Positions 1 to 9,324 are shown, numbered from the stretch's first letter. The stretch: DNA of 49,177 nucleotides from Saprospirales bacterium (GCA_016711605.1 JADJSS010000021.1:1-49177), one strand, 5' to 3'. A program made the numbers and translations. The notes: generated by a model not told the origin, from the sequence alone.

Positions 1-1045
1 TTTTTGGCATATCATACCTTTCGCAAAAAACGCAACTTGGAAAAACTGCAGTTGTTATCAGCTTATCAAAAAAGAACACCATTATTTGCAAAAAGAAACG
101 ATGGATGAAATTCAAAAGTCAACTAAAAAAACAACTCTTAGACAGCGAATATTATTACGAACAATTTGTAATAGAAAGAAAAATCGAACTGGCAACGCGC
201 AACACACGCATCGTTCTCTAAATATTCAAACATTGTTAGACACGTTTCATCATTACATGATCAGCGAATTACTGAAATGGAGTTGTATCGCGTTTTCCGA
301 TCAGCGCATCAGTAATATAAATTATGAAATACCAACGTTGCAACCAATTTTACAACTTATTGAAGATGGAAAATACGATGAAATTCCAAGTATACAGGTA
401 TATTATTTAGTCTATAAAACATTGACGCAAGAACAGGAAACTGATTTTAAAAACTGATTGGAAACCGTTTATAAATATGAAAAGCATTTTACAGAAACCG
501 AACTGAAAGATGTTTTTATTGTGTATCAATTATTGTATTCGCAAGCTAACCAAAGCGATTTGCTGTATGCTGAAAAAGCGTTTGAATTGTATTTACATGC
601 GATTGGTAAAAAATATTTCATTGAAAATAACGAACTGAGTCGCTTTAGTTTTTCCAATATTGTTTCGATTGGAATTAAATTGAAAGAGTTTAAAAAGACG
701 GAAAATTTTATTGAGCAACATCAGCAATACATAAATAACGATTTTAGAGAAAATACGGTTTCATTTAATTTATCGAAGGTTTGGTATGCGCAGAAATTAT
801 ATAAAAAGGCAATGCCAACATTATTGCAAACTGAATTTAAAGATGTGATCTGGAACTTAAACGCAAAACATTTACTTTTAAAAATGTTGTACGAAACGCA
901 GGAAATCGAAATTTTGCAATCAAATTTAATTAGCTTTAAATCTTATATACTACGGCAAAAAAAGATTGGTTATCACAAGGAATTTTTTCTACAAATTATT
1001 CACAATTTCCAATATTTTAATAATTATTTTGCCCGAACGGGATAA
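1..1045 (+). pseudogene. 3' part of an unrecognised protein gene, broken by two frameshifts and a stop
   Basis: Protein-like sequence runs from the left edge to a TAA at 1043-1045 but changes frame twice and crosses one stop. Frame 1 is coding-like from base 1 to about 100. Frame 3 continues to about 200. Frame 2 continues to 1045, interrupted by a TGA at 455-457. Adding one A to the A-run near 91-95 joins the first two frames, and one added base near 195-210 joins the next two. The product is rich in Tyr, Phe, Lys and Glu, looks mostly helical (the spacing resembles TPR-like helices) and has no signal peptide or catalytic motif that I recognise. The start lies outside the window and the C-terminus ends abruptly, so it may be truncated as well. 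Either assembly errors or a decaying gene would explain it; the internal TGA is not explained by a homopolymer slip. Confidence 0.5.
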
Positions 1046-1216
1046 AAAAATTTTTAATTTTTTTAAAACTCTAGTTGGTGTTTTGTGTTTGTATTAAAAA
1101 ATTTTTTTTTTTTTTTTTTTAAATTTCCTTTTGTGTGTTTGTTTTTTTGGTTTTCTTTTGTTTTCTTTTGTGATTAAAAAAAACTTGTGTGTTTTGTTAG
1201 TCTGAGTTTGTCGAAG
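1046..1216. other. T/G-rich non-coding spacer with a 19-base T run
   Basis: No gene is visible. The plus strand is strongly T/G-biased, with a run of 19 T at 1102-1120 and repeated TTTTCTTTTG units at about 1150-1171. The end, near 1200-1218, carries CTGAGTTTGTCGAAG, similar to a short dispersed sequence I have seen in other Bacteroidota spacers (recollection, not checked). The homopolymer is long enough that its length in the assembly should not be trusted. Confidence 0.5.
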
Positions 1217-1627
1217 TCAATTCAACTTTAATTTATAATTTCCTCTTTTAATCGCTCGTCTTCTGCGCATACGGCTGCCATCGTCCATAATCATGGCACC
1301 TGCCATGCAAGACAATGCACCTAGCAACGCACCTAAAAAGGTAGTCACCATAATTAAAACACCAGTTGTGATTTCCGTACCTATATTTTCAGAAAATAAG
1401 GTTGCAATTTTTGAACTTAAAATGTGTTGATTTCGAATATCTAAAAACAATGCATATGCCAACCAAAACAAACCGACACCAAAAAAGCCAGCTAAAAAAT
1501 TATTGCCTGGTTTGTTCGAAAACACCAAACCAGTAATAAATGCTGCTATTGCCACGCCATACCAAGGCAGAAACAGCGTTAATATAAAACTTAAAACAGC
1601 GATAATGATTACTTTTACTAAGAACAT
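1217..1627 (-). CDS. small integral membrane protein, unknown function
   Basis: A 136-residue protein with about four hydrophobic segments: residues 1-20, 22-37, 44-62 and 88-115. The tail is short and basic (MRRRRAIKRG), which would be cytoplasmic by the positive-inside rule. I do not recognise a family. It lies 56 bases downstream of the penicillin-acylase-like gene on the same strand and could be co-transcribed with it, but nothing in the sequence ties it to that enzyme. The ATG at 1627 is followed directly by the first hydrophobic stretch, so no longer N-terminus is needed. Confidence 0.7.
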   Translation of the reverse strand: MFLVKVIIIAVLSFILTLFLPWYGVAIAAFITGLVFSNKPGNNFLAGFFGVGLFWLAYALFLDIRNQHILSSKIATLFSENIGTEITTGVLIMVTTFLGALLGALSCMAGAMIMDDGSRMRRRRAIKRGNYKLKLN

Positions 1628-1683
1628 GATTGGAGTTTTGAATGATGAATGTTGAGTTGTGAATTATTTTTTCTTTCTACTTA

Positions 1684-4149
1684 TTACTTTTTACTTATAC
1701 CTTTCTGTGCTTCTGCTTTATTCGCATAAAAATGCAATTTAAAGTATTCGCCTTTTGCCCATTTTTCTATAAATTCAGTGAAACCTAGACTTGCTGGATT
1801 GCCACTTTGTCCACCAGGATACACACCGTAACATTGAGGTTTTCCATCCGTAAAATCTACAATCATACGCCAAGATGGGCCCCAAAGATCTGAACATGCA
1901 TTTACTATATTGTGATAACCACCAATGTTAACATCACTAACACTAAATGCTTTTAAACGAGCCAAATGTGTGATAGTAGTATTTTTATAATGTTGCCAAA
2001 CCAATGCATCTTTTTTGGCTGCAGTTTCAGCTTCATTAGCAGATTGTTTCATTCGAGTGCTTGGTTTAGTTAATTCTGTAAAAAAAGCAACTGTGTTTTT
2101 AAATGCAATATTTACTACTTCTTTCGCTGTTTCTACGGTGTCTGTATTATGTATATCAAACAAAATAAATTTCGGATCGTTTACTAATAAATTTGCTGTG
2201 TTATAAGATTCAGGAATTCTATAAGATGCTTTATTATCCATTTCATCATACGTAACTTTTTGTATTTCTTCTCCTAACTTATAAAAAAACGTTGGTGCTT
2301 CGCTGTTGGCATCTGCATAATAATTCCAAGATTTTAATGTGCTGATTATTTTTTTACTCATCGCATCATCACCAGTATTATTTAAGTAAGATAAAATAGT
2401 TGGCAACGATTCTTTCGCCATTAAACTTAAATTGTTGTTGTGCAATTTCGCCATGTCTTTCCACGTATAATTGCTTGCGTTTGTCAATACATCATTAATA
2501 ACACGGTTACGATAATTTTCGTAATGACCATTCGTATAATACGGATAATTTTCATCAACAGGATTTTGATTCGCACTTGCACAAAAGTTGCGAGTTGGAT
2601 TTAAGATGTATGGATTTTGTTCATTAGGAATACGTGCTTTCAACTTCAAAATGTCAACGTTTGCTAATGGTGTGATGAATGAGCCGTCGCCATAATTGGT
2701 GCGCAACATAAAATTTCCTTGTTGACGAATCGCAATATTGTTAGATGCATCTGCATAAATAAAATTTTGTCCTGGACAAGCATAATAGTTCAAAGCATTC
2801 AAATAATCCTGATGGTTTTTTGCTTTGTTTAAATAATAAAAAGCCATCAAATCATTGGATGGTTCTTCGGCGCGCCAATACGTTGCTAAATGTTTTTTAT
2901 CATCTTGCTCACCAAAATTTTCATCATAAACAACAGCACCAATTTTTGTTATTTTTATCTTTTCTTTAAAATCTTTTCCATCTTTTATTTTATAAATTTC
3001 TTCATCGTACTCAAACGGAACAAATTCATTTCCTAATTTATAACTCGTTTTTTTTGCATCATATTCAACCGAATAATTATTGATGACATCGCGTTCGGAA
3101 TTCGTAACTGACCAAGCAATGCTATCGTTATGGCCAATGATAACGCCAGGCGCACCAGGAATGGTAACACCATACACATTCAAACCTGGACAAGACAACT
3201 GCACTTCGTACCAAATAGATGGCAAGTTTAAACCCAAATGCGGATCGCCACAAAGAATTGGTTTTCCAGATGCCGTTTTGCTTCCATTGATACACCAATT
3301 GTTGCTGCCATAATTTGGATTCGAATAAAATTGTTTGTATGGATTTTTGTATAAAACTGCTTGATTATTTTTATTTGCTGTTGAAGTCTTTAAAGAAAAA
3401 CTATCAACAGATTTAAAATTCCATTTTGTCTCTTTCGGAATAATTGGATCTAAGCCAAACGGAAAATCAGGATACATTTTTTTGTAAGCTTCTTCTCCAA
3501 ATTTGTGCAATGCGTTGGTGTTTTCTACATCGGTATCATAATACGTTAAATCTTTTGCCATGTATTTCATCAGCAACGCACATTTTAACGGCGTCCAATC
3601 TTCTGGCGTATAGCCAATTAATTTATATTCTACAGGTATTTCCGATTTTTTTAATTGATGAATATAAGCGTTGACGCCAGCTGTAAAACTTTCAATTATC
3701 ATTTTTGAAATCGGATTTCTATTTACTTCTTCTAACGAATTTTTAGCTGCACGAACCAAACCAATTCGTCTGCTAAATCTATCTAATGGTAATGCTTTTT
3801 CACCAACTAGTTCAGTCAATCTGCCTGCTGCAGCATACATTTGAAATTCCATTTGCCATAGTCTGTCTTTCGCTTCTACATAACCTTGCGCATACATCAA
3901 ATCTTCTTCGTTGTCAGCAAAAATATGTGGTACGCCAATTTCATCATACACAACGGTAGCGTTTCCTTTCACACATTTTATTTCTATAGATTGATTACGT
4001 GTTTCCGTATTTGAAGTGCTTTTCCAAAAACCATGCGTTGGTGAAAGAAACATACCTAGCGCTGGTGTAGTGCCAAGTGGTTTGTTTAAAAAATAAATGA
4101 GAACAATTACAATAATTGCAACCAGGATTCCGATGAGTTTTTTTGCCAT
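1684..4149 (-). CDS. penicillin acylase family protein (Ntn-hydrolase), membrane-anchored
   Basis: The product is about 821 residues, the usual length for the penicillin amidase family, whose precursors self-cleave into alpha and beta chains and hydrolyse amide bonds (penicillins, acyl-homoserine lactones, other N-acyl compounds). An N-terminal hydrophobic segment follows MAKK, suggesting a membrane anchor or signal. The motif NYGSNNWCINGSKTASGKP is the family's beta-chain start: the Ser of GSNNW is the expected N-terminal nucleophile (residue 288 counted from the upstream Met, 282 from MAKK). ILCGDPHLGLNLPSIWYE follows as in the family. An in-frame ATG at 4167 gives six more residues; I chose 4149 because the signal-like sequence begins there. 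The substrate cannot be read from the sequence. Quorum-signal acylase and antibiotic acylase are both possible. Confidence 0.9.
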   Translation of the reverse strand: MAKKLIGILVAIIVIVLIYFLNKPLGTTPALGMFLSPTHGFWKSTSNTETRNQSIEIKCVKGNATVVYDEIGVPHIFADNEEDLMYAQGYVEAKDRLWQMEFQMYAAAGRLTELVGEKALPLDRFSRRIGLVRAAKNSLEEVNRNPISKMIIESFTAGVNAYIHQLKKSEIPVEYKLIGYTPEDWTPLKCALLMKYMAKDLTYYDTDVENTNALHKFGEEAYKKMYPDFPFGLDPIIPKETKWNFKSVDSFSLKTSTANKNNQAVLYKNPYKQFYSNPNYGSNNWCINGSKTASGKPILCGDPHLGLNLPSIWYEVQLSCPGLNVYGVTIPGAPGVIIGHNDSIAWSVTNSERDVINNYSVEYDAKKTSYKLGNEFVPFEYDEEIYKIKDGKDFKEKIKITKIGAVVYDENFGEQDDKKHLATYWRAEEPSNDLMAFYYLNKAKNHQDYLNALNYYACPGQNFIYADASNNIAIRQQGNFMLRTNYGDGSFITPLANVDILKLKARIPNEQNPYILNPTRNFCASANQNPVDENYPYYTNGHYENYRNRVINDVLTNASNYTWKDMAKLHNNNLSLMAKESLPTILSYLNNTGDDAMSKKIISTLKSWNYYADANSEAPTFFYKLGEEIQKVTYDEMDNKASYRIPESYNTANLLVNDPKFILFDIHNTDTVETAKEVVNIAFKNTVAFFTELTKPSTRMKQSANEAETAAKKDALVWQHYKNTTITHLARLKAFSVSDVNIGGYHNIVNACSDLWGPSWRMIVDFTDGKPQCYGVYPGGQSGNPASLGFTEFIEKWAKGEYFKLHFYANKAEAQKGISKK

Positions 4150-4227
4150 GTGTAATGAGTTATCCAAATTTAGTAAAAAGTTATTGGTAATTACTTATTA
4201 GCCGAAGCTATTTTCTATTTTTACATC

Positions 4228-5844
4228 ATGGATAATAAAACAATTGCGAAATATTTTTCGTTGACAGCAGATTTGATGGAATTGCATGGCGAAAATCCAT
4301 TTAAAATAAAAAGCTATGAATATGCTGGTAGAAGTTTACGAAATATTGAAGGTAATTTGTTTGAAATGGATATTCATACCTTAGAAAATTTACAAGGTAT
4401 TGGAAAAAATATTGCAGCTAAAATTATGCAATTATGTACCACTGGTTCGTTTGAAGAATTAGATGCGTTGTTAGCAAAAACACCATCAGGAATTGTTGAT
4501 TTGTTCCAACTAAAAGGTATTGGCCCAAAAAAAATTGCACAGCTTTGGAAAGAATTAGATATAGAAAGTATTGGTGAATTAGAATACGCATGCAACGAAA
4601 ACAGATTAATTACGTTAAAAGGTTTTGGTGCGAAAACACAACTAAATATTTTAGAACAAATTCAGTTCATCAACCAAAATGCAAATTATTTTTTGTGGTG
4701 TAATTTAGAAGAGTTGGCGAATGAAATTTTGGTAGAATTAACAACAGCATATCCAAATTTATTGATTTCAACTTGCGGTGATTTCAGACGAAAAATGATT
4801 ACGTTAGAGAAAATTGATTTCTTAATTGCTGAAGAAAATAAAGCGATTCAAGAACAAATAAATTTAAAATATTTAGAAAATCCTGTTCAGTTTCATTTCT
4901 GTAAAAATGATGAGTTTTATTTGAAACTATTAGAAAAATCAAGTGATGCAGAGCATTTTGGGTTTTTATCGTTTAAAATTGATGAGTCCAAAAAATACAC
5001 TTCTGAAAAAGAAATTTACGAAGATGCGAACTTGCCATTTTTAGTTCCAGAAATTCGAGATTCAAAAATTGAATTTAAACTTATTGAACAAAATAATTTA
5101 CAAAATCTAATTGAAGTAAACGATATCAAAGGCGTCGTGCATGCACATTCAAAATACAGTGATGGCGCCAATTCTTTAAAAGATTTAGCATTGTATTGCA
5201 AGCAACAAGGTTTCGAATATTTAGTAATTTCTGACCACAGCAAAAGTGCATTTTATGCAGATGGAATGCAAGTAGAAAAGGTTTTAAAACAACACGAAGA
5301 AATTGAAAAATTAAACACAGAATTATTTCCATTTAAAATTTTTAAAAGTATTGAATCCGATATTTTGTATGATGGAAATTTAGATTACGATGATGAAATT
5401 TTACAAACATTTGATTTGGTTATTGCATCGATACATTCGCAATTAAGAATGAATGAAGAACGCGCGATGCTGCGATTAATTAAAGCAATCGAAAATCCGT
5501 ACACTACAATCTTAGGTCATCCAACTGGCAGGCTGTTGTTATCGCGACCAGCATATCCAATCAATCATCAAAAAATAATTGATGCTTGTGCAGCCAATAA
5601 TGTTTGCATAGAAATTAATGCCAATCCGCGACGATTAGATATCGATTATAAATGGATAGATTATTGTCAGGAAAAAAATGTGTTGATTTCCATCAATCCA
5701 GATGCGCATAATTTGGCTGGTGTGCACGACATAAAATACGGTGTTTTTGCAGCAAGAAAAGGTGGTTTGTTGAAAGAAAATACATTGAATACATTAACTA
5801 AAGATAACTTTACAAAATACCTTTTGGATAACAGAAAAGTGTAG
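4228..5844 (+). CDS. PolX-like protein: HhH domains, degenerate polymerase palm, intact PHP phosphoesterase
   Basis: A 538-residue protein with the domain order of bacterial PolX, a DNA repair polymerase/3'-5' exonuclease. The N-terminal 8-kDa-like/HhH region (residues 1-150) has two helix-hairpin-helix signatures, LQGIGKNIA near 55 and LKGIGPKKIA near 95. The palm follows, and the PHP domain starts at about residue 300 with VVHAHSKYSDG, then VISDHS, GHPTGRLL and NPDAH, so its metal-binding His and Asp residues appear intact. In the palm the usual G-S-L-R-R...G-D-I-D motif reads GDFRR (184-188) then EKIDFL (194-199): the first catalytic Asp is Lys195 and only Asp197 remains. The TGS...HN primer-grip sequence is also not recognisable. 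I infer a PHP-type nuclease or phosphatase that has lost polymerase activity. It may be transcribed with the following genes, although a promoter box lies between. Confidence 0.85.
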   Translation: MDNKTIAKYFSLTADLMELHGENPFKIKSYEYAGRSLRNIEGNLFEMDIHTLENLQGIGKNIAAKIMQLCTTGSFEELDALLAKTPSGIVDLFQLKGIGPKKIAQLWKELDIESIGELEYACNENRLITLKGFGAKTQLNILEQIQFINQNANYFLWCNLEELANEILVELTTAYPNLLISTCGDFRRKMITLEKIDFLIAEENKAIQEQINLKYLENPVQFHFCKNDEFYLKLLEKSSDAEHFGFLSFKIDESKKYTSEKEIYEDANLPFLVPEIRDSKIEFKLIEQNNLQNLIEVNDIKGVVHAHSKYSDGANSLKDLALYCKQQGFEYLVISDHSKSAFYADGMQVEKVLKQHEEIEKLNTELFPFKIFKSIESDILYDGNLDYDDEILQTFDLVIASIHSQLRMNEERAMLRLIKAIENPYTTILGHPTGRLLLSRPAYPINHQKIIDACAANNVCIEINANPRRLDIDYKWIDYCQEKNVLISINPDAHNLAGVHDIKYGVFAARKGGLLKENTLNTLTKDNFTKYLLDNRKV

Positions 5845-5852
5845 TAATTTTT

Positions 5853-5860
5853 TATCTTTG
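5853..5860 (+). promoter_or_regulatory. Bacteroidota-type -7 box for the DUF1573 gene
   Basis: TATCTTTG matches the Bacteroidota -7 consensus TAnnTTTG exactly and lies 38 bases upstream of the next ATG, just after the polX-like stop codon. The best TTG for a -33 box is at 5824-5826, a longer gap than usual, so the upstream element is weak or absent. Confidence 0.45.
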
Positions 5861-5897
5861 CAATCAGTTACTACGAAATTTTTTATTTAAAAATATC

Positions 5898-6449
5898 ATG
5901 AAAAAAATAGCATACACATTACTAATAATTTGTTTTGGTACATTGTTCTTTTATCAATGCAAACACAAACCAGAAGATGAAAAAATAGAAGTTCAAACAT
6001 TTAATAAAGATTCCATTTTAGCGAACGATCCAGTTCTAAAAAAAGCGGATTCTGTTGCAAAAGTATTTGGTGAAGAAGATAAAGAAGCAGCTAAAAATGC
6101 AACATCTATAAAATTTGATAAAGAAGTGTATGATTTTGGCACTTGCACCGAAGGTGATAAGGTAAAAAAAGTAATAGAATTTACGAATACAGGAAAGTTG
6201 CCGCTAACCATCAAACAAGCTTATGGAAGTTGCGGTTGTACCATTCCAACGTATGATAAAGAACCTGTTGCGCCAGGCAAAAAAGGCAAAATTGAAGTCA
6301 ATTTTGATTCAACGCACAAACCAGGCGCGAACACGAAGCAAGTAATGATTGAAGCCAATACCATTCCAACGATTACATCGGTAACCTTTAGTATTAAAGT
6401 AAATACTACAGCTAAGAAAAAAGGTTTTTTAGATAGATTTATGAATTAA
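5898..6449 (+). CDS. DUF1573 domain lipoprotein
   Basis: A 183-residue exported protein. The first 20 residues form a signal sequence ending in a Cys (FFYQC), a loose lipobox that suggests a lipoprotein although the residues before the Cys are not ideal. The DUF1573 core, an Ig-like beta sandwich common in Bacteroidota, runs from about residue 75: FDFGTC-type strand (YDFGTCTEGDKVKKVIEF), then NTGKLPLTI, SCGCTIP, a Pro-Gly turn (PVAPGKKGKIEV) and the closing FDSTHKPG. Its role is not established; members are secreted or surface-attached. It starts 53 bases after the polX-like gene, behind its own promoter box, and the UbiA gene follows after 5 bases, so these two are almost certainly one operon. 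Confidence 0.85.
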   Translation: MKKIAYTLLIICFGTLFFYQCKHKPEDEKIEVQTFNKDSILANDPVLKKADSVAKVFGEEDKEAAKNATSIKFDKEVYDFGTCTEGDKVKKVIEFTNTGKLPLTIKQAYGSCGCTIPTYDKEPVAPGKKGKIEVNFDSTHKPGANTKQVMIEANTIPTITSVTFSIKVNTTAKKKGFLDRFMN

Positions 6450-6454
6450 TAAAA

Positions 6455-7414
6455 ATGAAAAACTACCTTTCTTTAGTAAAATTTTCACACACCATTTTCG
6501 CAATGCCTTTCGCAATGATTGGTTTTGTGTTAGGATGTACTTTATTTAGTAACGATGATTATTCATACTATCAATATCTTGGTAAGTTTGTTAGTTCAGA
6601 TCATATGTTTGAAATTAATCGTTATGTTCCAGAAATATTTAGAGAATATTCTACAGCATATTTTATAGTAACAAAATTATTTCTCGTTCTGATTTGCATG
6701 ATAACAGCACGCAACGCAGCGATGGCTTTTAATCGTTATATCGATAGAAAATTTGATGAAAAAAATCCACGTACAGCCATTCGTGAAATTCCTGCTGGTA
6801 TCATCACTCCAAAAAATGCATTGTTCTTTGTAATTATTAATTGCGTAATTTTTATAACAACTACTTTTTTTATTAATCGATTGTGTTTTTATTTATCACC
6901 AGTTGCATTAGCTGTTGTCCTAGGTTATTCATTAACGAAACGCTTCACATTTTTATGTCATTTAATTTTAGGAATCGGACTTGGTTTAGCACCAATTGGC
7001 GCGTACATCGCAGTAACTGGCAGATTTGATGTGTTGCCATTGTTATTTTCATTTGCAGTTTTATTTTGGGTTTCCGGTTTCGATATTATTTATGCCTTGC
7101 AAGACGAAGCATTCGATAAAGAAAATAACTTGTATTCCATTCCATCGTATTTTGGACAAACCAAAGCAAAATGGATTTCGCGTTTGTTGCATGTTTGTAG
7201 TGCTGCCTGTATTGCGTATGCAGGTTATTACGGTCATTTTCATATGCTGTTTTTATTAGGATTTATTGTTTTCTGTGGATTGTTAATCTATCAACATTCA
7301 TTGGTGATTCGCTTTGGTTTGCAAAAAATTGACTTGGCATTTTTCACCACAAACGGCATCGCAAGTGTATTGTTTGCACTTTGTGTTATCACCGATATTA
7401 TTTGTTTCTTTTAA
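6455..7414 (+). CDS. UbiA-family prenyltransferase (4-hydroxybenzoate polyprenyltransferase-like)
   Basis: A 319-residue polytopic membrane protein of the UbiA superfamily, which attaches a polyprenyl chain to an aromatic ring in quinone synthesis. Both Asp-rich motifs are present: NRYIDRKFDEKNPRT (about 91-105), which fits NxxxDxxxD, and DIIYALQDEAFDKE (about 210-223), the second Mg-diphosphate motif. About eight hydrophobic helices are visible. Bacteroidota make menaquinone, and this subgroup is usually annotated ubiA by homology, so the acceptor (hydroxybenzoate, a futalosine-pathway intermediate or another ring) is uncertain. It lies 5 bases after the DUF1573 gene and ends just before a palindromic terminator. 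Confidence 0.88.
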   Translation: MKNYLSLVKFSHTIFAMPFAMIGFVLGCTLFSNDDYSYYQYLGKFVSSDHMFEINRYVPEIFREYSTAYFIVTKLFLVLICMITARNAAMAFNRYIDRKFDEKNPRTAIREIPAGIITPKNALFFVIINCVIFITTTFFINRLCFYLSPVALAVVLGYSLTKRFTFLCHLILGIGLGLAPIGAYIAVTGRFDVLPLLFSFAVLFWVSGFDIIYALQDEAFDKENNLYSIPSYFGQTKAKWISRLLHVCSAACIAYAGYYGHFHMLFLLGFIVFCGLLIYQHSLVIRFGLQKIDLAFFTTNGIASVLFALCVITDIICFF

Positions 7415-7418
7415 TTTT

Positions 7419-7451
7419 AACTTTTCCAAAGTTTTAAACTTTGGAAAAGTT
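7419..7451. terminator. 33-base palindrome, probable terminator after the UbiA gene
   Basis: Perfect 16-base arms, AACTTTTCCAAAGTTT (7419-7434) and AAACTTTGGAAAAGTT (7436-7451), with one central base. It begins 5 bases after the UbiA stop and ends 13 bases before the ruvX ATG. It has the same architecture as the palindrome after metY. GC content is low and there is no long T run, so termination efficiency is uncertain. Confidence 0.6.
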
Positions 7452-7463
7452 GTAACATATAAA

Positions 7464-7873
7464 ATGTCCAAAATACTCGCCATCGATTACGGAAAAAAAC
7501 GTACAGGATTTGCACTCAGCGATGAAAGTAAAATATTTGCGTTTGGTTTATCAACACAAGAAACAAAAAACGCGTTTGAATATGTCGAATCATTAATTCC
7601 TAAAGAAAAAATCGATACCATCGTAATTGGAATTCCAAAACATTTAAATAATGAATTAGCTGAAATTGTTCCGCAAATTCAGAATTTTAAAAATCGCATC
7701 CAAAATAAATTTCCTGATGTAAAAATGGTGGAAATAGATGAACGATTTACCTCTAAAATGGCATTTCAAACCATGATTGATAGTGGTTTAAAAAGAAAGA
7801 CCGACAAAATAAAGCACTAGTCGATGAAATTTCTGCAACCATTATTCTGCAAAGTTTTTTGGAAACTTTGTAG
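7464..7873 (+). CDS. ruvX: Holliday junction resolvase-like RuvX (YqgF), one apparent frameshift
   Basis: The YqgF/RuvX family is an RNase H-fold protein of about 135-140 residues involved in rRNA 5' processing or junction resolution. ATG 7464 gives MSKILAIDYGKKRTGFALSD, the family start with its catalytic Asp. VIGIPKHLNN and the second signature VEIDERFTS follow. The frame then hits a stop at 7818-7820, but one added base in the A-rich stretch 7791-7799 restores the family C-terminus: KRKDRQNKALVDEISATIIL and on to a TAG at 7871-7873. The restored length of about 136 residues is normal. An in-frame upstream start near 7314 would only translate the UbiA 3' end and the palindrome. A sequencing slip is the simplest explanation. 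Confidence 0.85.
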
Positions 7874-7892
7874 TCATAAGCGATTAGTTATA

Positions 7893-7974
7893 GGTTATAA
7901 GTTTTTTACCTTTGTATATTTTATTACCTTTGCAGTTGGTTATAGCTAATAACTTATAACCAATAACTTATAAC
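7893..7974 (+). promoter_or_regulatory. def upstream region: two -7 boxes inside an inverted repeat
   Basis: Two exact TAnnTTTG boxes, both TACCTTTG (7907-7914 and 7925-7932), lie 18 bases apart upstream of def. They are enclosed by an 11-base inverted repeat, GGTTATAAGTT (7893-7903) and AACTTATAACC (7951-7961), and the right arm is partly repeated at 7965-7974. A transcript from either box would start just before the right-hand arm. Confidence 0.45.
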
Positions 7975-7983
7975 TCAACAAAA

Positions 7984-8544
7984 ATGATTCTTCCAGTTAC
8001 ACTATATGGTGATCCAATTTTAAAAAAACAAGCAGAAAATATTACTGCTGAACATCCAAATTTGCAGGATATTATCAAAAATATGTGGCAAACTATGTAT
8101 GCAGCATCTGGTGTTGGATTGGCGGCGCCTCAAGTAGGATTGTCTATTCGTTTATTTCTAGTGGATACTGTTCAGTTGAAAGATAAAAAGAAAAGAGAAT
8201 TTGATGGTATTAAAAAAGCATTTATCAATCCTACAATTTTAAGTGAAACAGGTGATGAGTGGAAATACGAAGAAGGTTGTTTGTCGATTCCTGGAATACG
8301 TGAAGATGTTTTCAGAAATGAAACTATTAAAATTCATTATTTCGATGAAAATTTTAATGAATTTACCGAAGAATACAACAGCATCAACGCACGTGTTATA
8401 CAACATGAATATGACCATATTGAAGGTGTTTTGTTTATAGATAAACTAAAACCATTGACTAAAAAATTAATACAAGGGAAATTGTCTAAAATTATGCGTG
8501 GTGAAGTTGACACCGATTATCGCGTAAAAGCTTACAAGAAATAG
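7984..8544 (+). CDS. def: peptide deformylase
   Basis: A 186-residue peptide deformylase, the metalloenzyme that removes the formyl group from nascent N-terminal Met in the cytoplasm. All three family motifs are present in order: GVGLAAPQVG (about 40-49), EEGCLSIPGI with the metal-binding Cys, and QHEYDHIEG with the HExxH-type pair of metal-binding His residues and the catalytic Glu. The length is typical. The ATG at 7984 starts MILPVTLYGDPILKK, the usual family start. It is preceded by two promoter boxes and a stem-loop, so it is probably transcribed independently of ruvX. Confidence 0.96.
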   Translation: MILPVTLYGDPILKKQAENITAEHPNLQDIIKNMWQTMYAASGVGLAAPQVGLSIRLFLVDTVQLKDKKKREFDGIKKAFINPTILSETGDEWKYEEGCLSIPGIREDVFRNETIKIHYFDENFNEFTEEYNSINARVIQHEYDHIEGVLFIDKLKPLTKKLIQGKLSKIMRGEVDTDYRVKAYKK

Positions 8545-8697
8545 TTTGACAATTTGAAGATTAGGCAATTTGAGAAAGAAAACCAGTAATACCTAGTTTT
8601 AGTCGATTTGTTTTCTGTGAAAATCTGTGAAATCTGTGAGCAAATTAATGATGTTTGCCAATTCATTTTCAAATTTTCAAATTAGCACATTTTTAAA

Positions 8698-9324
8698 TTA
8701 CTTATTCTTTTTCTTCTTCTTAGCTTTAATATCTTTGATAAAACTTGCCCAAGCAAATGGATTAGTCAATGAAATTCCAGGACGTTGATTTCCATTTCTG
8801 TTATAATAATATCCAACCTGATTTTGCACATACTGATTGAAATTCTCTTTTCCATTGAAATTCATATTTCGTGATATTTCATCAGAAAGAATAGATTGTT
8901 CAATTGTTTTTTGAGCTAAATCTTGCATATTATTCGGAACATCTAAATTAATCATTGCTTGTCGCAATTGATTTGGCGTTGGTAAAGGTGTTACAGTTGT
9001 AGTTGGTAATTGTATCGCATCTCGTTCCAATGTCACTTCTTTAGTAAAACTTGCAAGTTCTAAATCTGCAGGAATAATAACTGTAAACGTTTTATAACCT
9101 AAGGATTTTATTAAAATTGTGTCACCTTTTGCAGCTGGAAATGTAAAAAAACCTTCTAAACTGGTAATGGCACCTCTGTTTTCACCATCAATATATACTG
9201 CACAAAAAGGTACAGGTGAGTTCGATTCAGCATCTCGCACGAATCCTGAAAATTGTACAACATCTTTTGCGCTTGCTAAAAAGAAAACACTGTTTAATAA
9301 CAAAATGGCTATAAATCGCTTCAT
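8698..9324 (-). CDS. secreted carboxypeptidase-regulatory-like domain protein
   Basis: A 208-residue protein with an N-terminal signal peptide (MKRFIAILLLNSVFFLASA) followed by a CarboxypepD_reg-like beta-sandwich: VQFSGFVRDAESNSPVPFCA, then AVYIDGENRGAITSLEGFFTF and LIKSLGYKTFTVII. In Bacteroidota this domain commonly begins TonB-dependent transporters or stands alone on periplasmic and surface proteins; here there is no barrel. The C-terminal half is charged and ends in KAKKKKKNK. The spacers on both sides (8545-8697, 9325-9480) hold no gene, only A/T-rich repeats of a CAAATTTTCAAATT type. Its function is unknown. Confidence 0.8.
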   Translation of the reverse strand: MKRFIAILLLNSVFFLASAKDVVQFSGFVRDAESNSPVPFCAVYIDGENRGAITSLEGFFTFPAAKGDTILIKSLGYKTFTVIIPADLELASFTKEVTLERDAIQLPTTTVTPLPTPNQLRQAMINLDVPNNMQDLAQKTIEQSILSDEISRNMNFNGKENFNQYVQNQVGYYYNRNGNQRPGISLTNPFAWASFIKDIKAKKKKKNK

